A stretch of 57,840 nucleotides of DNA, taken from the NCBI GenBank assembly GCA_035574315.1, contig DATLYW010000036.1:1-57840 (forward strand). Reading direction: 5' to 3'. This DNA is from Candidatus Zixiibacteriota bacterium (GTDB lineage: Bacteria > Desulfobacterota > Binatia > UBA9968). Made by a program: the position numbers and the translations under genes. Shown here piece by piece: positions 44,689 to 54,495 of this stretch. The notes under the pieces are model-generated. The model searched no databases and was not told the DNA's origin. It was given only the letters and a program-made list of their open reading frames with translations. The number at the start of each line of letters is the position of its first letter. Position 1 is the first letter of the stretch.

Positions 44689-45216
44689 ATGCTACGCGTG
44701 GGAGAGCGGGCGCCGGACTTCACGCTGCCGGGGGTTTTCCGGGGAAAGGTCTCCGATTACTCCCTGAGGCAGTACCGCGGCCGCTGGCTCGTGCTCTTTT
44801 TTTATCCCGCCGATTTCACGTTCATCTGCCCGACGGAGGTGACGGGTTTCAGCCGCATGGCGGCGGAGTTCCGCGCCGAGGGGGCGGAGATCCTCGGGGT
44901 GAGCGTCGATTCCGTCGAGAGCCACCGGCAGTGGGTCGAAGAGCTGGGCGGCGTCGATTATCCGTTGCTGAGCGACGAGGCCAAGCGGGTGAGCGCGAGC
45001 TACGGGGTGCTGAACGAAAGGGAAGGCGTAGCGCTGCGCGCGACCTTCATCATCAATCCTGCGGGCGAGATCGCCTACGCGGTCGCCAGCCACACCAACG
45101 TCGGGCGCAGCGTGGAGGAAACGCTGCGCGTGCTGAAAGCGCTGCGCACCGAACGGCTCTGCCCTTCCGGCTGGAAACCGGGCGAGCCCACGGGCGATCT
45201 GGGCCTCAAGTATTGA
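44689..45216 (+). CDS. 2-Cys peroxiredoxin (AhpC/TSA)
   Basis: This 175-residue peroxiredoxin reduces peroxides. The peroxidatic Cys47 is in FYPADFTFICPTEV and the resolving Cys158 in LCPSGWKPGEPT, so it is a typical 2-Cys type. No AhpF-like reductase is nearby. It starts 22 bases after the TetR gene and its stop lies three bases before the VIT1/CCC1-like gene. Confidence 0.94.
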   Translation: MLRVGERAPDFTLPGVFRGKVSDYSLRQYRGRWLVLFFYPADFTFICPTEVTGFSRMAAEFRAEGAEILGVSVDSVESHRQWVEELGGVDYPLLSDEAKRVSASYGVLNEREGVALRATFIINPAGEIAYAVASHTNVGRSVEETLRVLKALRTERLCPSGWKPGEPTGDLGLKY

Positions 45217-45219
45217 GCA

Positions 45220-45931
45220 ATGGCGCTGGAGGCGATCGCCCGCAAAAAGGAGGTGATCGAAAGCCGGGCTCGCATCCGCGAGTTCGTGTTCGGAATCCAG
45301 GACGGGTTGATCAGCACCGTAGGGCTGCTGGCGGGAATTCAGGGGGCGACGGAAAGCGGCGCAGTGGTGTTGATCACCGGCTTGACGGCGATGTTCTCAG
45401 GAGCCATCTCGATGGCCGCCGGATCCTACCTTTCCTCCGGCGCGCAGAAGGAGATCTTCGACAAGGAATTGCGGGACGCGGAAGCGCTGGCCGAGCGGGA
45501 GCCGTACCTGGCCGCGGAGGGGCTGATGAAGGCTTTGAGCCAGGAAGGCCTGGCGCGCGAGCAGAGCTACCGGATCGTCAAGGCGCTGCTGCGCGAAGAG
45601 CAGGTGTTTCTGAGGACTTTCCAGGAAAAGGTCTTCGGTCTCGGCTCGGCGGAAATCAATCAGCCCTTCCAGGCGGCCCTGGTGATGGGACTGTCGTTTG
45701 CCGTCGGCGCCGTGATCCCCATCCTCCCGTATCTGTTCTTTTCCGGAATGGCAGCGCTCTACGCGTCGATCGCGCTCTCAGCGTTCACGCTCTTCGGCGT
45801 CGGCTTCTTCAAAGGGCGGCTGGCGGCCAAGTCGCCGCTCGCCTCCGGGCTGCAGTTCTTCACGATCGCGGTCGGGGCGGCGGTCCTGGGATACCTCATC
45901 GGTATCGTCGTCCAGTACTTTTTTCCGCAGG

Positions 45932-45951
<20 letters not shown>
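45220..45951 (+). CDS. VIT1/CCC1-family metal transporter
   Basis: This 243-residue membrane protein has five predicted helices with the family signature FVFGIQDGLISTVGLLAGI in the first and TAMFSGAISMAAGSYLSSGAQKEI in the second. A charged helical loop (about residues 80-145) matches the cytoplasmic metal-binding region of VIT1. VIT1/CCC1 proteins move Fe or Mn out of the cytoplasm. Pairing with a peroxiredoxin suggests control of iron under oxidative stress. Its 3' end overlaps the convergent response regulator gene by 20 bases. Confidence 0.9.
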
Positions 45952-47319
<1,368 letters not shown>

Positions 47320-47320
<1 letters not shown>

Positions 47321-49059
47321 CAGCTTTCGCTCGCTTCCCGAGGCAGAAAAACACAAAACCGAGCGCCGCGCGAGGGGGCGCTCTCCACGGAGACCCGGCC
47401 TCCATGCGCCTCCGCGATGCGGCGGACGATCGAGAGACCGATGCCCGAACCGCCCGGCTTGGTGGTGTAGTAGGGCTCGAAGATCTTCTCCCGGACCTCC
47501 GGCGCGATTCCCGGCCCTTCATCCGCCACCTCGAGCCGAAGGAATCGCCGGTCGGCGGCCGCCTCCACGGTCAGCCGGCCGCCGTCGGGCATCGCCTGGA
47601 TTCCGTTCAGGATCAGGTTGAGCAGCATCTGCTTGAGATGATTCCGGTCGGCCCGGATCGCCGGGAGCCCCGCCGGGACCTTGAGCTCGATTTGCACCCC
47701 GGCCGCGCTCGCGTCCCCGGCCATCAGCTCGCGGACTTCGGCGAGCAGCGGCGGCACCGCGATCTTTTCTGGATTCAATGACAGCGGCCGGGCGAGCGAC
47801 AGAAACTGCTCCACCGTCGCGTTGAGCCGGCGAACCTCTCCCAGGATGATCTCCAGGAAACGGGCATACTCGTCGCGGTCGTTCGCCGGCGAGAACTCCG
47901 CTTGGAGCCGCTGCAGGCCGACGGCGATGGCGTTCAGCGGATTGCGAATTTCATGGGCGACGGTTGCGGCGAGGTTGCCGAGCTGGGAAAGCCGCTCCCG
48001 CCGGTCGATCTCGCTCTGAAGCGAGCGAACCTTCCTCAGGTGCGTTTGCTGGTTGTAGAAGATGGCGCCCATTCCCAGGACACCTGCGGCGAGCACGGCG
48101 AGGCCGAAAGCGACCATCGAGCGCAGGCTCTGGCGCCAGGCCGTTTCCACGGGCCGCAGCGACAGCCCGATCTCCAGGAAGCCCAGCAGCGATCCGCCGA
48201 CGCTGACGGCTTTCACGACGTCGTAGTGGCGGCTTCCGTCCTTCCCTTCAGCAATCCGGTAAGCAGGCCCGCCGTCCGGCGGGATTCGGGTGAGCAAGGG
48301 GTCCTCGCTTCGCTGATCGACCCGGCGCGCATCGGTGTGCGCGAGGATCTTGAAGTCACGGTCGATCAGGGCGATGTGCTCGATATCGGAGCGCCGTCCC
48401 AGCTCTTCGATCTGCTTTTGCACCTCGATCTCTTTTCGGAAGTTGAGGATGTAGTCGGCGTTGGCGTGCACGGCGATGATGCCGGGGAAGCTGCTCGCGC
48501 CGATCGCGACCCCGAAAACGCTGCCTTCCCAGAATTTCCGTTCGGCGACCTGCGGAACGGGTTGACTCCTGTCCTGAGCGGGGCCCCAGCGGCGGCCCCA
48601 CATGAACATCATCGGTCCGTGCGGTCCTGCGGCAGAAGGTCCGGGCGCGTGCGCTCGCCTGTGCTGCATCATCATCCGGCGCATGCGCCTTCCAGGAAGC
48701 TCGTCGGGAGGAAGCGGTCGGCCGCGCGAATCGAGCAGCTCGATCTTCTGCAGGCGATTCACCGCCGCCACGTCCTCGAGCGCCGCCTGGTCGACCGGAG
48801 GAAAAGCCAGGAGGCGATCGATGAGCCGGGCGTTGTCGAGCAGGCGCTGGGCGATGAGGTCTTCGAGAAGGCGGTTCCCCAGCACCGCGCTGCGGACGTT
48901 GGTCTCGACGGCATCGGCCAGAGCGAGCCCCTTGGCTTGCGCCTGCCGCAGCAGCTCGTCCTGCAGTCGTCGCGCTTCGGAGTAGACGTAGGCCGAGACC
49001 AGCGCCAGGAGCAGAAGAACGGAAAAAATGAAGTGGCGGGGCAGAATGATTTTCCGCAT
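47320..49059 (-). CDS. sensor histidine kinase with Met/His-rich periplasmic loop
   Basis: This 579-residue kinase has a first membrane helix (residues 8-26), a periplasmic sensor of nearly 300 residues, a second helix (about 318-343), a His-kinase dimer domain with VAHEIRNPLNAI (His about 368) and an ATPase domain (NLILNGIQAMPDGG, DEGPGIAPEVREKIFEPYYTTKPGGSGIGL). The sensor holds a Met/His-rich stretch (about residues 126-155: MRRMMMQHRR, then HGPMMFMW), which could bind a soft metal such as copper. It pairs with the sigma-54 regulator downstream, as in ZraSR. Confidence 0.92.
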
Positions 49060-49484
49060 ACCAGACCGAATTATCGCGGACTCCGGGTTCCCGGCTCGCG
49101 ATTCGAGACCGGGACGTGAACCACCGAACTGAGGAATAATGAACCGTTCTGCGCGCGGCTTGAAGGTTCCAGGCTCTTGCTCGAACGCGGGCAGAAAGTC
49201 TCGGCCCGAGCGATCCAGCCGCGATCCTCACGTGCCGACGAGCTCACGGCGGTTCATTATACTAAGAAGCTCATCGGCAGGTAGACTCCCATCGAAAGCG
49301 GAGCGGGCCCTGGAGAATAACGGTTCCTGGTTTGCGGTTTTCAGCCGAACCTTGAACTTTTGAACGATTGAACCGCCGCGAAGCGGAGCGCTCGAAGGCT
49401 CCCGGTCACGAGATGCCATGCCCGCATACTTACGCGAACTCGCCATCAGTTGATACGGCGGGGCCGATCAAAAGCAAGGGCCCC
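49060..49484. other. intergenic region with repeat remnants, no gene seen
   Basis: These 425 bases hold no convincing coding sequence. GATAAT on the minus strand near 49070 could be a -10 for the kinase gene. A TTGAAC array (TTGAACTTT-TGAACGAT-TGAACCGCC followed by GCGAAGCGGAGCG) lies at about 49355-49393 and belongs to the repeat family seen at 1-29 and 38940-38990. Confidence 0.5.
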
Positions 49485-49517
49485 GAGAGGCCCCCGGGCT
49501 GCTCCGGGGGCCTTCTC
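49485..49517 (-). terminator. strong GC hairpin downstream of the Met-rich gene
   Basis: GAGAGGCCCCCGG and CCGGGGGCCTTCTC flank a six-base loop, giving an 11-bp or longer stem with one bulge, 12 bases beyond the stop at 49530. The T content after it is modest. It probably separates the Met-rich gene from the kinase operon. Confidence 0.5.
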
Positions 49518-49529
49518 GCGGAACGTTCT

Positions 49530-49922
49530 TCAGCCGCGGCGCCACGGTCCCCCGAAGGGCATCACGTTACCGAACGGATTGACGTGCAGCGTGCGTACCT
49601 CGCCGGCCTCGTTTTTCAGCTCCACGGAATACATCGTGTGGAACCGGCCGGTAAAGGGAAGCACGCGTTCGACGGTGAAGCCTTTGAGGTACCGGTCCGC
49701 GTACGCGGTCGCCAGCTCCTTGGCCTTCTCCTCGGTGATCGTCTCGGCCGCCGCGCCGGGCGCGCCCGCGCAGGGCGGAGCGCCCTGCATCCAGCCGCGG
49801 CCCGCGCCGCGCATCATGCCCGGACCCATGCCGCCGCCAGGCCCGCGCCACTGGGCTCCGGCAACGCCGGCCGCGAGGGCCACGCCGCTTGCCAGCGCAA
49901 TCGCCCCCAGCAATCTTTTCAT
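49530..49922 (-). CDS. small exported Met/Gly-rich protein with PepSY-like C-terminus
   Basis: This 130-residue protein has a signal peptide (MKRLLGAIALASGVALAAG, cut after AGA). A Gly/Met-rich segment follows (GGGMGPGMMRGAGRGWMQG, then a single Cys in PPCAG). The C-terminal domain (EEKAKELATAYADRYL, RFHTMYSVELKNEAGEVRTLHVN) looks like a PepSY-type fold. I do not recognise a named family. A GGGGGA ribosome site precedes the ATG and a sigma-54 promoter lies 45 bases upstream. By analogy with ZraP it may be a periplasmic metal-binding stress protein; that is inference. Confidence 0.75.
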   Translation of the reverse strand: MKRLLGAIALASGVALAAGVAGAQWRGPGGGMGPGMMRGAGRGWMQGAPPCAGAPGAAAETITEEKAKELATAYADRYLKGFTVERVLPFTGRFHTMYSVELKNEAGEVRTLHVNPFGNVMPFGGPWRRG

Positions 49923-49966
49923 GGCTCGTTTCCCCCTTTCCTGTCTGGTCTCGCCCCAGGAAGAGG

Positions 49967-49981
49967 GCAATCGGCATGCCA
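49967..49981 (-). promoter_or_regulatory. sigma-54 (-24/-12) promoter of the Met-rich gene
   Basis: On the minus strand the sequence is TGGCATGCCGATTGC, matching TGGCACGN4TTGC with one mismatch and exact spacing between GG and GC. The expected start (about 49956) is 34 bases before the ATG of the Met-rich gene. A NtrC-type regulator and kinase are encoded immediately beyond that gene. Confidence 0.7.
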
Positions 49982-50031
49982 GGGGGGAGATCGGCCAACC
50001 CCGCGGCGGCGCGATACTTTTTTCGCGCGGT

Positions 50032-50050
50032 CGCGGCGGAAATCGCCGCG
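50032..50050 (-). promoter_or_regulatory. inverted repeat upstream of the sigma-54 promoter
   Basis: CGCGGCG and CGCCGCG flank five bases (GAAAT). It adjoins the palindrome at 50051-50070. No T run follows on the minus strand, so a terminator role for the upstream nfo gene is unlikely. Confidence 0.35.
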
Positions 50051-50070
50051 TTCGTCGATTCCTCGACGAA
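50051..50070 (-). promoter_or_regulatory. candidate enhancer palindrome for the sigma-54 regulator
   Basis: TTCGTCGATTCCTCGACGAA is a perfect inverted repeat with 8-base arms and a 4-base centre. It lies about 70-85 bases upstream of the -24 element, the usual place for an NtrC-family activator site. It is also downstream of the nfo stop, but lacks a terminator T run. Confidence 0.5.
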
Positions 50071-50092
50071 AACGTCGAAAGCGAAGCAGCCG

Positions 50093-50968
50093 TCAGTCGA
50101 GCAGTCGGCGCAGCACGGCGAGATTTCGCCGGTCTTCCCTGAGATCCGGACCCTTGGGGGTCTCCAGACACATCGGGAGTCCCCAGAAGCGCTTGTCGTT
50201 GACCAGGAGGCGAAAGGCTTCGAGCCCGATCTTCCCCTTGCCGATGTGCTCGTGGCGGTCGACGCGCGAGTTCAGCTCCCGCTTCGAGTCGTTCAAGTGG
50301 AAGGCGGCGAGCCGCTCCAGGCCGATCAGCTCGTCGAACTCGGCGAAGGTGCGCTCGTAACCGTCCCGGGTGCGGATGTCGTAGCCGGCGGCGAAAGCGT
50401 GCTCGGTGTCGAAGCAGACGCGCAGCCGCTCGCCCTCGCGCGTCGCGTCGATGATGTCGCGCACCTGCTCGAAGCGGTAGCCGAGATTCGAACCCTGTCC
50501 GGCCGTGATCTCGAGCGTGACCTTGACCGCGTAGCCGGGACAGGCCGCGTGGATCTCGTCGAGCGAGCGGGCGATCAGCCGGATGCCTTCGCGCTCGCCC
50601 GCGCCCATGTGCGCGCCGGGGTGGGCGACCAGGTTGGAAATCCCCAGCCGTTCGCAGCGCTCGACCTCGTCGATGAAAGCCGCCACGGATTTTTTCCTCA
50701 GCCGCGCGTCCGGCGACCCCAGGTTCAGAAGATAGGAGTCGTGGGCGATGACGGCGGCGATGCCGGTCTCCCGGCGGTGCCGGGCGAAAAGCTCGATCTC
50801 CTCCCGGCTGTAGGGTGGAGCGGCCCATTGCCGCGACGATTTCGTGAAGATCTGGATCGCGTCGCAGCGCACCTTGGCGCCGCGGAGGAGCGCGTTGCTC
50901 ACGCCGCCGGCAATCGACATGTGGGCGCCGAGCAAAGGGCCGCGTCTCCCTGCCGCGATGGTCTTCAC
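50093..50968 (-). CDS. nfo: endonuclease IV (AP endonuclease, Nfo)
   Basis: This 291-residue DNA repair enzyme cuts at abasic sites using three zinc ions. Family motifs are GAHMSIAGGV at the start, CDAIQIFTKSSRQW, HDSYLLNLG, LVAHPGAHMGAG, LEITAGQGSNLGYRFEQVRDII, CFDTEHAFAAGYD, FHLNDSKRELNSRVDRHEHIGKG and CLETPKG, covering the zinc ligands. It starts with GTG at 50968 after GGGAGG. It sits 53 bases downstream of the DUF885 gene and may be co-transcribed with it. Confidence 0.95.
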   Translation of the reverse strand: MKTIAAGRRGPLLGAHMSIAGGVSNALLRGAKVRCDAIQIFTKSSRQWAAPPYSREEIELFARHRRETGIAAVIAHDSYLLNLGSPDARLRKKSVAAFIDEVERCERLGISNLVAHPGAHMGAGEREGIRLIARSLDEIHAACPGYAVKVTLEITAGQGSNLGYRFEQVRDIIDATREGERLRVCFDTEHAFAAGYDIRTRDGYERTFAEFDELIGLERLAAFHLNDSKRELNSRVDRHEHIGKGKIGLEAFRLLVNDKRFWGLPMCLETPKGPDLREDRRNLAVLRRLLD

Positions 50969-51021
50969 GAGCCTCCCTTCGAGTTGTCGGAACCGCTCGA
51001 GCGGAGCGACCGGCCGGTGCC

Positions 51022-52632
51022 CTATTCCTGAAAATGACGGCGCTCGACGAGCGGCAGCGAGATGCTCCCGGCGCTCAGCAACCGGTCGTGGAAATCCCGC
51101 AGCCGGAAGCGCGAGCCCAGGCGCGCCTGCTCCCGCGAGCGCAGCCGGTTGATGATCGACCAGCCGAGCGCGTAACCCATCGGCCCGGCCGGCGACTGGC
51201 TGTACCAGTTGAGATCGGCGTGGGCCAGGGGCCGCGGAAAGCCGAGCTCCCGGACCATCAGCTCGGCCGCTTCGTCGTAGGTCATGCCGCCCGTCTGCGT
51301 CTTGACGTCGATGACGATGCGCAGCGCCCGCCACAGGCGGTCCTTGAGCATGACAAAGCGGTGCTCTTCGGTTCCGAGAAATCCTTGCTCCTGCATGAGC
51401 TGCTCGCAGTACAAGGCCCAGCCTTCGTAAAAAACCGAGGACTCGTTCGTCAAGCGTGGCAGCGTCGAGGCGGTCGGGATCGAGTTGGCGATCGAGAACT
51501 GCAGGTGATGCCCGGGATAGCTTTCGTGAACCGAGGTGTTCTCCAGACCCACCCAGTTGTGCTCGCGCAGCAGCTCTTCGTCCGCGGCGGGCGTCACGTA
51601 ATAGTAGCCGACCTGCTCCGGATCCCTGGGCGACGGCGAGAGGTAGGCGGCAAAGGGGATCTCGTGGCGCCGGAACTCCGGTGTGTAGACCACCCGCAGC
51701 TCCTCCCTGGGCGGGAACGAGACCAGATCGTTTTCCCGCACGAACTCTCGCGCGGCGCGCATCGCCTTCTGGTAGGCGGCGAGCAGCTCGCCCGGGCCGG
51801 GATGGCGCTCCTGGATCATGCGCGTCACGTCGGCGATGCTCTTCCCGGGGGCGAGCTCGTCGGCGAGCGCCGCCAGGCTCTTCCGGGTCTCGATCAGCAG
51901 CGCTTCTCCGAGGGCGAGAAGAGCCGCGGAGTCCAGGGCGAGGAAGTGCTTCTTGGCGAGCAGCAGCTCGTAGTGCTCCCGCCCGACGGCGTAAGCGCCC
52001 GAGCTTCGCGGCAGGAGGTCGGCCTCGAGAAAAGAAGCGAAGTCCTTGACCGCTTCGCGCGCTTTCTCGACGGCCGCGCGAAGCTCCTCGGGGTTTTTCA
52101 CTTCCGCCCGGACTTTCGGATGTTCGAGCAGGGAGTCGAGAAAGCTCAAGGCGCCCCTTGCGCCTTCGATCGCCATCTCGGTCCAGAGCTTCGGCGGGTT
52201 AGCCTCCGGGCGGCTGAGATTGTGAATCCCCTGGCGGATCAGCCCGGGCGCCCGCTCGAGCCGGCCCCGGAGGCTTGCGGGAAAATCGCGGGTCGGGCGG
52301 ACGGTCAGGATGTAGATCGCTTCGATCGGCGAATAGATGTCCGGCTGGCGGAGTCGGTAGTCTTCCTTTCGGCGCTCGTAGCTCTCGATCGTCAGCCGGC
52401 CCTCGAGGAGCGCATGGTCGATGGCCTCGTCGGGGTCGAGCCCCTCCGCGGGGATGCGCCGCAGGGCGTCGAGCGATTCCGCAACGAAGCTTTTCTCCGC
52501 GGCGTAAGCGTCGTCGCTGTAGTCGTTCAGGAGGTGATCGTAGCCATCGACGCCGTAGTAGATCGCCTCGGTCGGGTGGAGGTCGAAGTAGCGGCGGAAG
52601 TAGCGGGCGCAGAAATCGGTGAACGCGGACAT
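51022..52632 (-). CDS. DUF885 family putative zinc peptidase
   Basis: This 536-residue protein belongs to DUF885, relatives of M2/M32-type metallopeptidases. The putative zinc site is in VHESYPGHHLQF, with a downstream ESSVFYEGWALYCEQLM that supplies a glutamate. There is no signal peptide, so it should be cytoplasmic. Substrates are unknown; carboxypeptidase-type activity is the usual guess. Length is normal for the family. Confidence 0.85.
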   Translation of the reverse strand: MSAFTDFCARYFRRYFDLHPTEAIYYGVDGYDHLLNDYSDDAYAAEKSFVAESLDALRRIPAEGLDPDEAIDHALLEGRLTIESYERRKEDYRLRQPDIYSPIEAIYILTVRPTRDFPASLRGRLERAPGLIRQGIHNLSRPEANPPKLWTEMAIEGARGALSFLDSLLEHPKVRAEVKNPEELRAAVEKAREAVKDFASFLEADLLPRSSGAYAVGREHYELLLAKKHFLALDSAALLALGEALLIETRKSLAALADELAPGKSIADVTRMIQERHPGPGELLAAYQKAMRAAREFVRENDLVSFPPREELRVVYTPEFRRHEIPFAAYLSPSPRDPEQVGYYYVTPAADEELLREHNWVGLENTSVHESYPGHHLQFSIANSIPTASTLPRLTNESSVFYEGWALYCEQLMQEQGFLGTEEHRFVMLKDRLWRALRIVIDVKTQTGGMTYDEAAELMVRELGFPRPLAHADLNWYSQSPAGPMGYALGWSIINRLRSREQARLGSRFRLRDFHDRLLSAGSISLPLVERRHFQE

Positions 52633-52687
52633 GTCATTCGCATATCATCTCGATCGCCCCGGCGCAATTTTTCCGGGCGCGGGGGAT

Positions 52688-52715
52688 TTGTAAACTCGCG
52701 GCCGGATGCTATAAA
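52688..52715 (+). promoter_or_regulatory. candidate sigma-70 promoter of the EVE-methyltransferase pair
   Basis: TTGTAA (52688-52693, 4/6) and TATAAA (52710-52715, 5/6) are 16 bases apart. The predicted start is within 15 bases of the EVE gene ATG, with GGAGG at 52726-52730. Confidence 0.5.
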
Positions 52716-52735
52716 AGGCGCCAGTGGAGGCGACC

Positions 52736-53146
52736 ATGGCGAACCGCTGGCTGTTCAAGACCGAGCCGAGCGCGTACTCCTTTCAGCAGTTGCAGAGGGA
52801 CGGAAAGACCGTCTGGGACGGTGTCAAGAACAATCTCGCGCTCAAGAACCTGAAGGAGGTCAAGAAGGGCGATCCGATCATCATCTACCACACGGGCGAC
52901 GAGAAGGCCGCGGTGGGAACGGCGCGGGCTTCGAGCGGCGCGTATCCGGACCCGGAGAAGAAGGACCCGAAGCTGCTCGTGGTCGAGATCGAGGCCGGAA
53001 AGGCGTTTGCGAAACCGGTTACGCTGGGACAGATCAAGGCTCACCCCAGGCTTGCAAGGTTCGATCTGGTCCGTCTGCCGCGTCTTTCGGTGATGCCGGT
53101 GACCGACGAACAGTGGAAGATCATCGAAGAGATGGCCAGGCGATGA
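52736..53146 (+). CDS. EVE-domain protein
   Basis: This 136-residue protein matches the EVE (PUA-like) domain: NRWLFKTEPSAYSFQQL, TVWDGVKNNLALKNLKEVKKGDPIIIYHTGDEKAAVGTARA and PVTLGQIKAHPRLARFDLVRLPRLSVMPVTDEQW. EVE domains bind modified bases in DNA or RNA. The ATG at 52736 is chosen because GGAGG is five bases upstream. It overlaps the methyltransferase gene by four bases. Confidence 0.93.
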   Translation: MANRWLFKTEPSAYSFQQLQRDGKTVWDGVKNNLALKNLKEVKKGDPIIIYHTGDEKAAVGTARASSGAYPDPEKKDPKLLVVEIEAGKAFAKPVTLGQIKAHPRLARFDLVRLPRLSVMPVTDEQWKIIEEMARR

Positions 53147-54021
53147 AACACAAACACGGCAACGAGCACGGTCGGACCGCCGAGACCGGACACCGCCACG
53201 ATCACCAAGGGCACGCGGCGCACGGCCCCGGCCACAAGACGCATTTTCACGATCCGGAGCACGCCGCCGAGTACCACCGGCGCTCCGCGGCGGGAGGCAT
53301 TCGCGCCGCGCTCACGGAGAAGCTCGTCGAGATGCTGGCATTGGAGGGCGGGGAGACGGTTCTCGATCTCGCCACGGGGACCGGGCGCGCGGCCCGATCG
53401 GTGGCGGCGCGCCTGACGTCGGGAACGGTCGTCGGCGTCGATCAGGCGATGGCGATGCTCCAGACCGGTCGCGAAGAGAAGATCGAGGCCTATCATGTCG
53501 TCGCCGGCGAAGCCGGGCGGTTGCCTTTCAAGACGGGCGTGTTCGATCGTGCCTTCGTTACCTTCGCGCTCCACCATTTCGGGGATCCCGAACAGGTGGC
53601 GCGCGAGGTGCTGCGCGTGCTCAAGAACGGGGGCACGTTCGTGGTGCTCGATCCGGTCGTGAAAGAAGCGAAGGACGCGGTCGACGTCGCGCTCGAGGCG
53701 AGGATCAACCAGGTCTTTCGTCGGACGCACGGGAGCGATTTTCGCTTCCACACGGCGAGCGGCATCCAGCGATTGCTGCTCAAGGCCGGCTATCGCATCG
53801 TTCGAGGCACGGTCGTGAGCTATCCCTTCGATCAGGAAGGGATGGACGGCGTCCCCACGGGGCGCCACTGGCTGGAGGCCGCGGAGGAGCTGGAACGGGA
53901 GGCGCCGGCTCTGGCGCAGCGAATGCGCGAGAGCTACTTCACATGGCACAGCCACGGCGACCACGTGCACGTCAAGGGGAGCTTCTCCTATGCTCTCGTA
54001 TGCGCGCAAAAGCCGGCGTGA
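53143..54021 (+). CDS. class I SAM methyltransferase with His-rich N-terminal tail
   Basis: This 292-residue protein has an UbiE/Methyltransf_11-type domain: VLDLATGTGRAARSVAARL (SAM motif I), VGVDQAMAML, FDRAFVTFALHHFGDPEQVAREVLRVLKNGGTFVVLDP. The first 45 residues contain 13 histidines (MKHKHGNEHG and GHRHDHQGHAAHG, among others), an unusual metal-binding-like extension, and a late HSHGDHVHVKG adds four more. It is coupled to the EVE gene by ATGA. The substrate is unknown. The His tail suggests nickel, zinc or copper binding. Confidence 0.88.
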   Translation: MKHKHGNEHGRTAETGHRHDHQGHAAHGPGHKTHFHDPEHAAEYHRRSAAGGIRAALTEKLVEMLALEGGETVLDLATGTGRAARSVAARLTSGTVVGVDQAMAMLQTGREEKIEAYHVVAGEAGRLPFKTGVFDRAFVTFALHHFGDPEQVAREVLRVLKNGGTFVVLDPVVKEAKDAVDVALEARINQVFRRTHGSDFRFHTASGIQRLLLKAGYRIVRGTVVSYPFDQEGMDGVPTGRHWLEAAEELEREAPALAQRMRESYFTWHSHGDHVHVKGSFSYALVCAQKPA

Positions 54022-54190
54022 GTGAAACCGCGGTTCAATCGCTCAAAAAGCTCGAGGTTCGATAAAAACCGGACACCGGAAGCAGGAAACGGGCCCGGCC
54101 GGCTTTCGATGGAGGTCTATCTCGCAAGACGCTCGTAAGCCTGTGGGCGCCGGAGACTGGATACCGGATCCGACCGGGAGGAGCCATCCG

Positions 54191-54451
54191 TTGGACAGAG
54201 CCGACTTTCGCAAGTTCTATCGGGACGCGCATGCGGTCAGCTGCCTCACCGAGCGTGAAAAGATGCTGATCGGCCTCGCCGTGGCGATGGTACGCCTGTG
54301 CGATCCGTGAGTGGAGCGACGCCTTGCGGACGCAAGGAAAGCAGGCATGACGGAAGAAGAGCTCGACGCGGCCGTCGACGTGATCGCGGCGGTGGACGCG
54401 GGCGTGCTGCAGTCGCTGAATCAGCGGATCAAGCAACGGCAGCGGGGATAG
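54191..54451 (+). CDS. AhpD-like selenoprotein with CDPU motif (in-frame TGA)
   Basis: Reading TGA at 54308-54310 as selenocysteine gives an 86-residue protein. It has AhpD/carboxymuconolactone decarboxylase-core features: LTEREKMLIGLAVAMVRLCDPU before, and ARKAGMTEEELDAAVDVIAAV after, the TGA. The CxxU takes the place of the redox CxxC. A SECIS-like hairpin follows the TGA (54322-54337). The start is TTG at 54191 with GGGAGGAG at 54177-54184; an in-frame GTG at 54143 is possible. Read conventionally, the gene would stop at 39 residues and lose half the domain. The His that often follows CxxC in AhpD is not present. Confidence 0.75.
54322..54337 (+). promoter_or_regulatory. bacterial SECIS-like hairpin after the in-frame TGA
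   Basis: CCTTGC and GCAAGG form a perfect 6-bp stem with the loop GGAC. The loop starts 17 bases after the TGA and begins with G, which agrees with bacterial SECIS rules (loop 16-37 bases away, G in the first two loop positions). Confidence 0.65.
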
Positions 54452-54495
54452 TGCGGAGACCGCGCAGGCGGTTCGGAACCGCTCCAGGGAAAGGG

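Noticed and set aside
50051..50070. Palindrome read as the nfo terminator
   Set aside because: No T run follows on the minus strand and the arms are not GC-dense next to a U tract; an activator site upstream of the sigma-54 promoter fits better, though a role in RNA ending is not excluded.
54308..54451. TGA at 54308 as a normal stop, with a separate 34-codon ORF from the ATG at 54347
   Set aside because: The two pieces are in the same frame and each is half of one AhpD-like domain; the SECIS-like hairpin sits between them. The ATG at 54347 has no convincing ribosome site.
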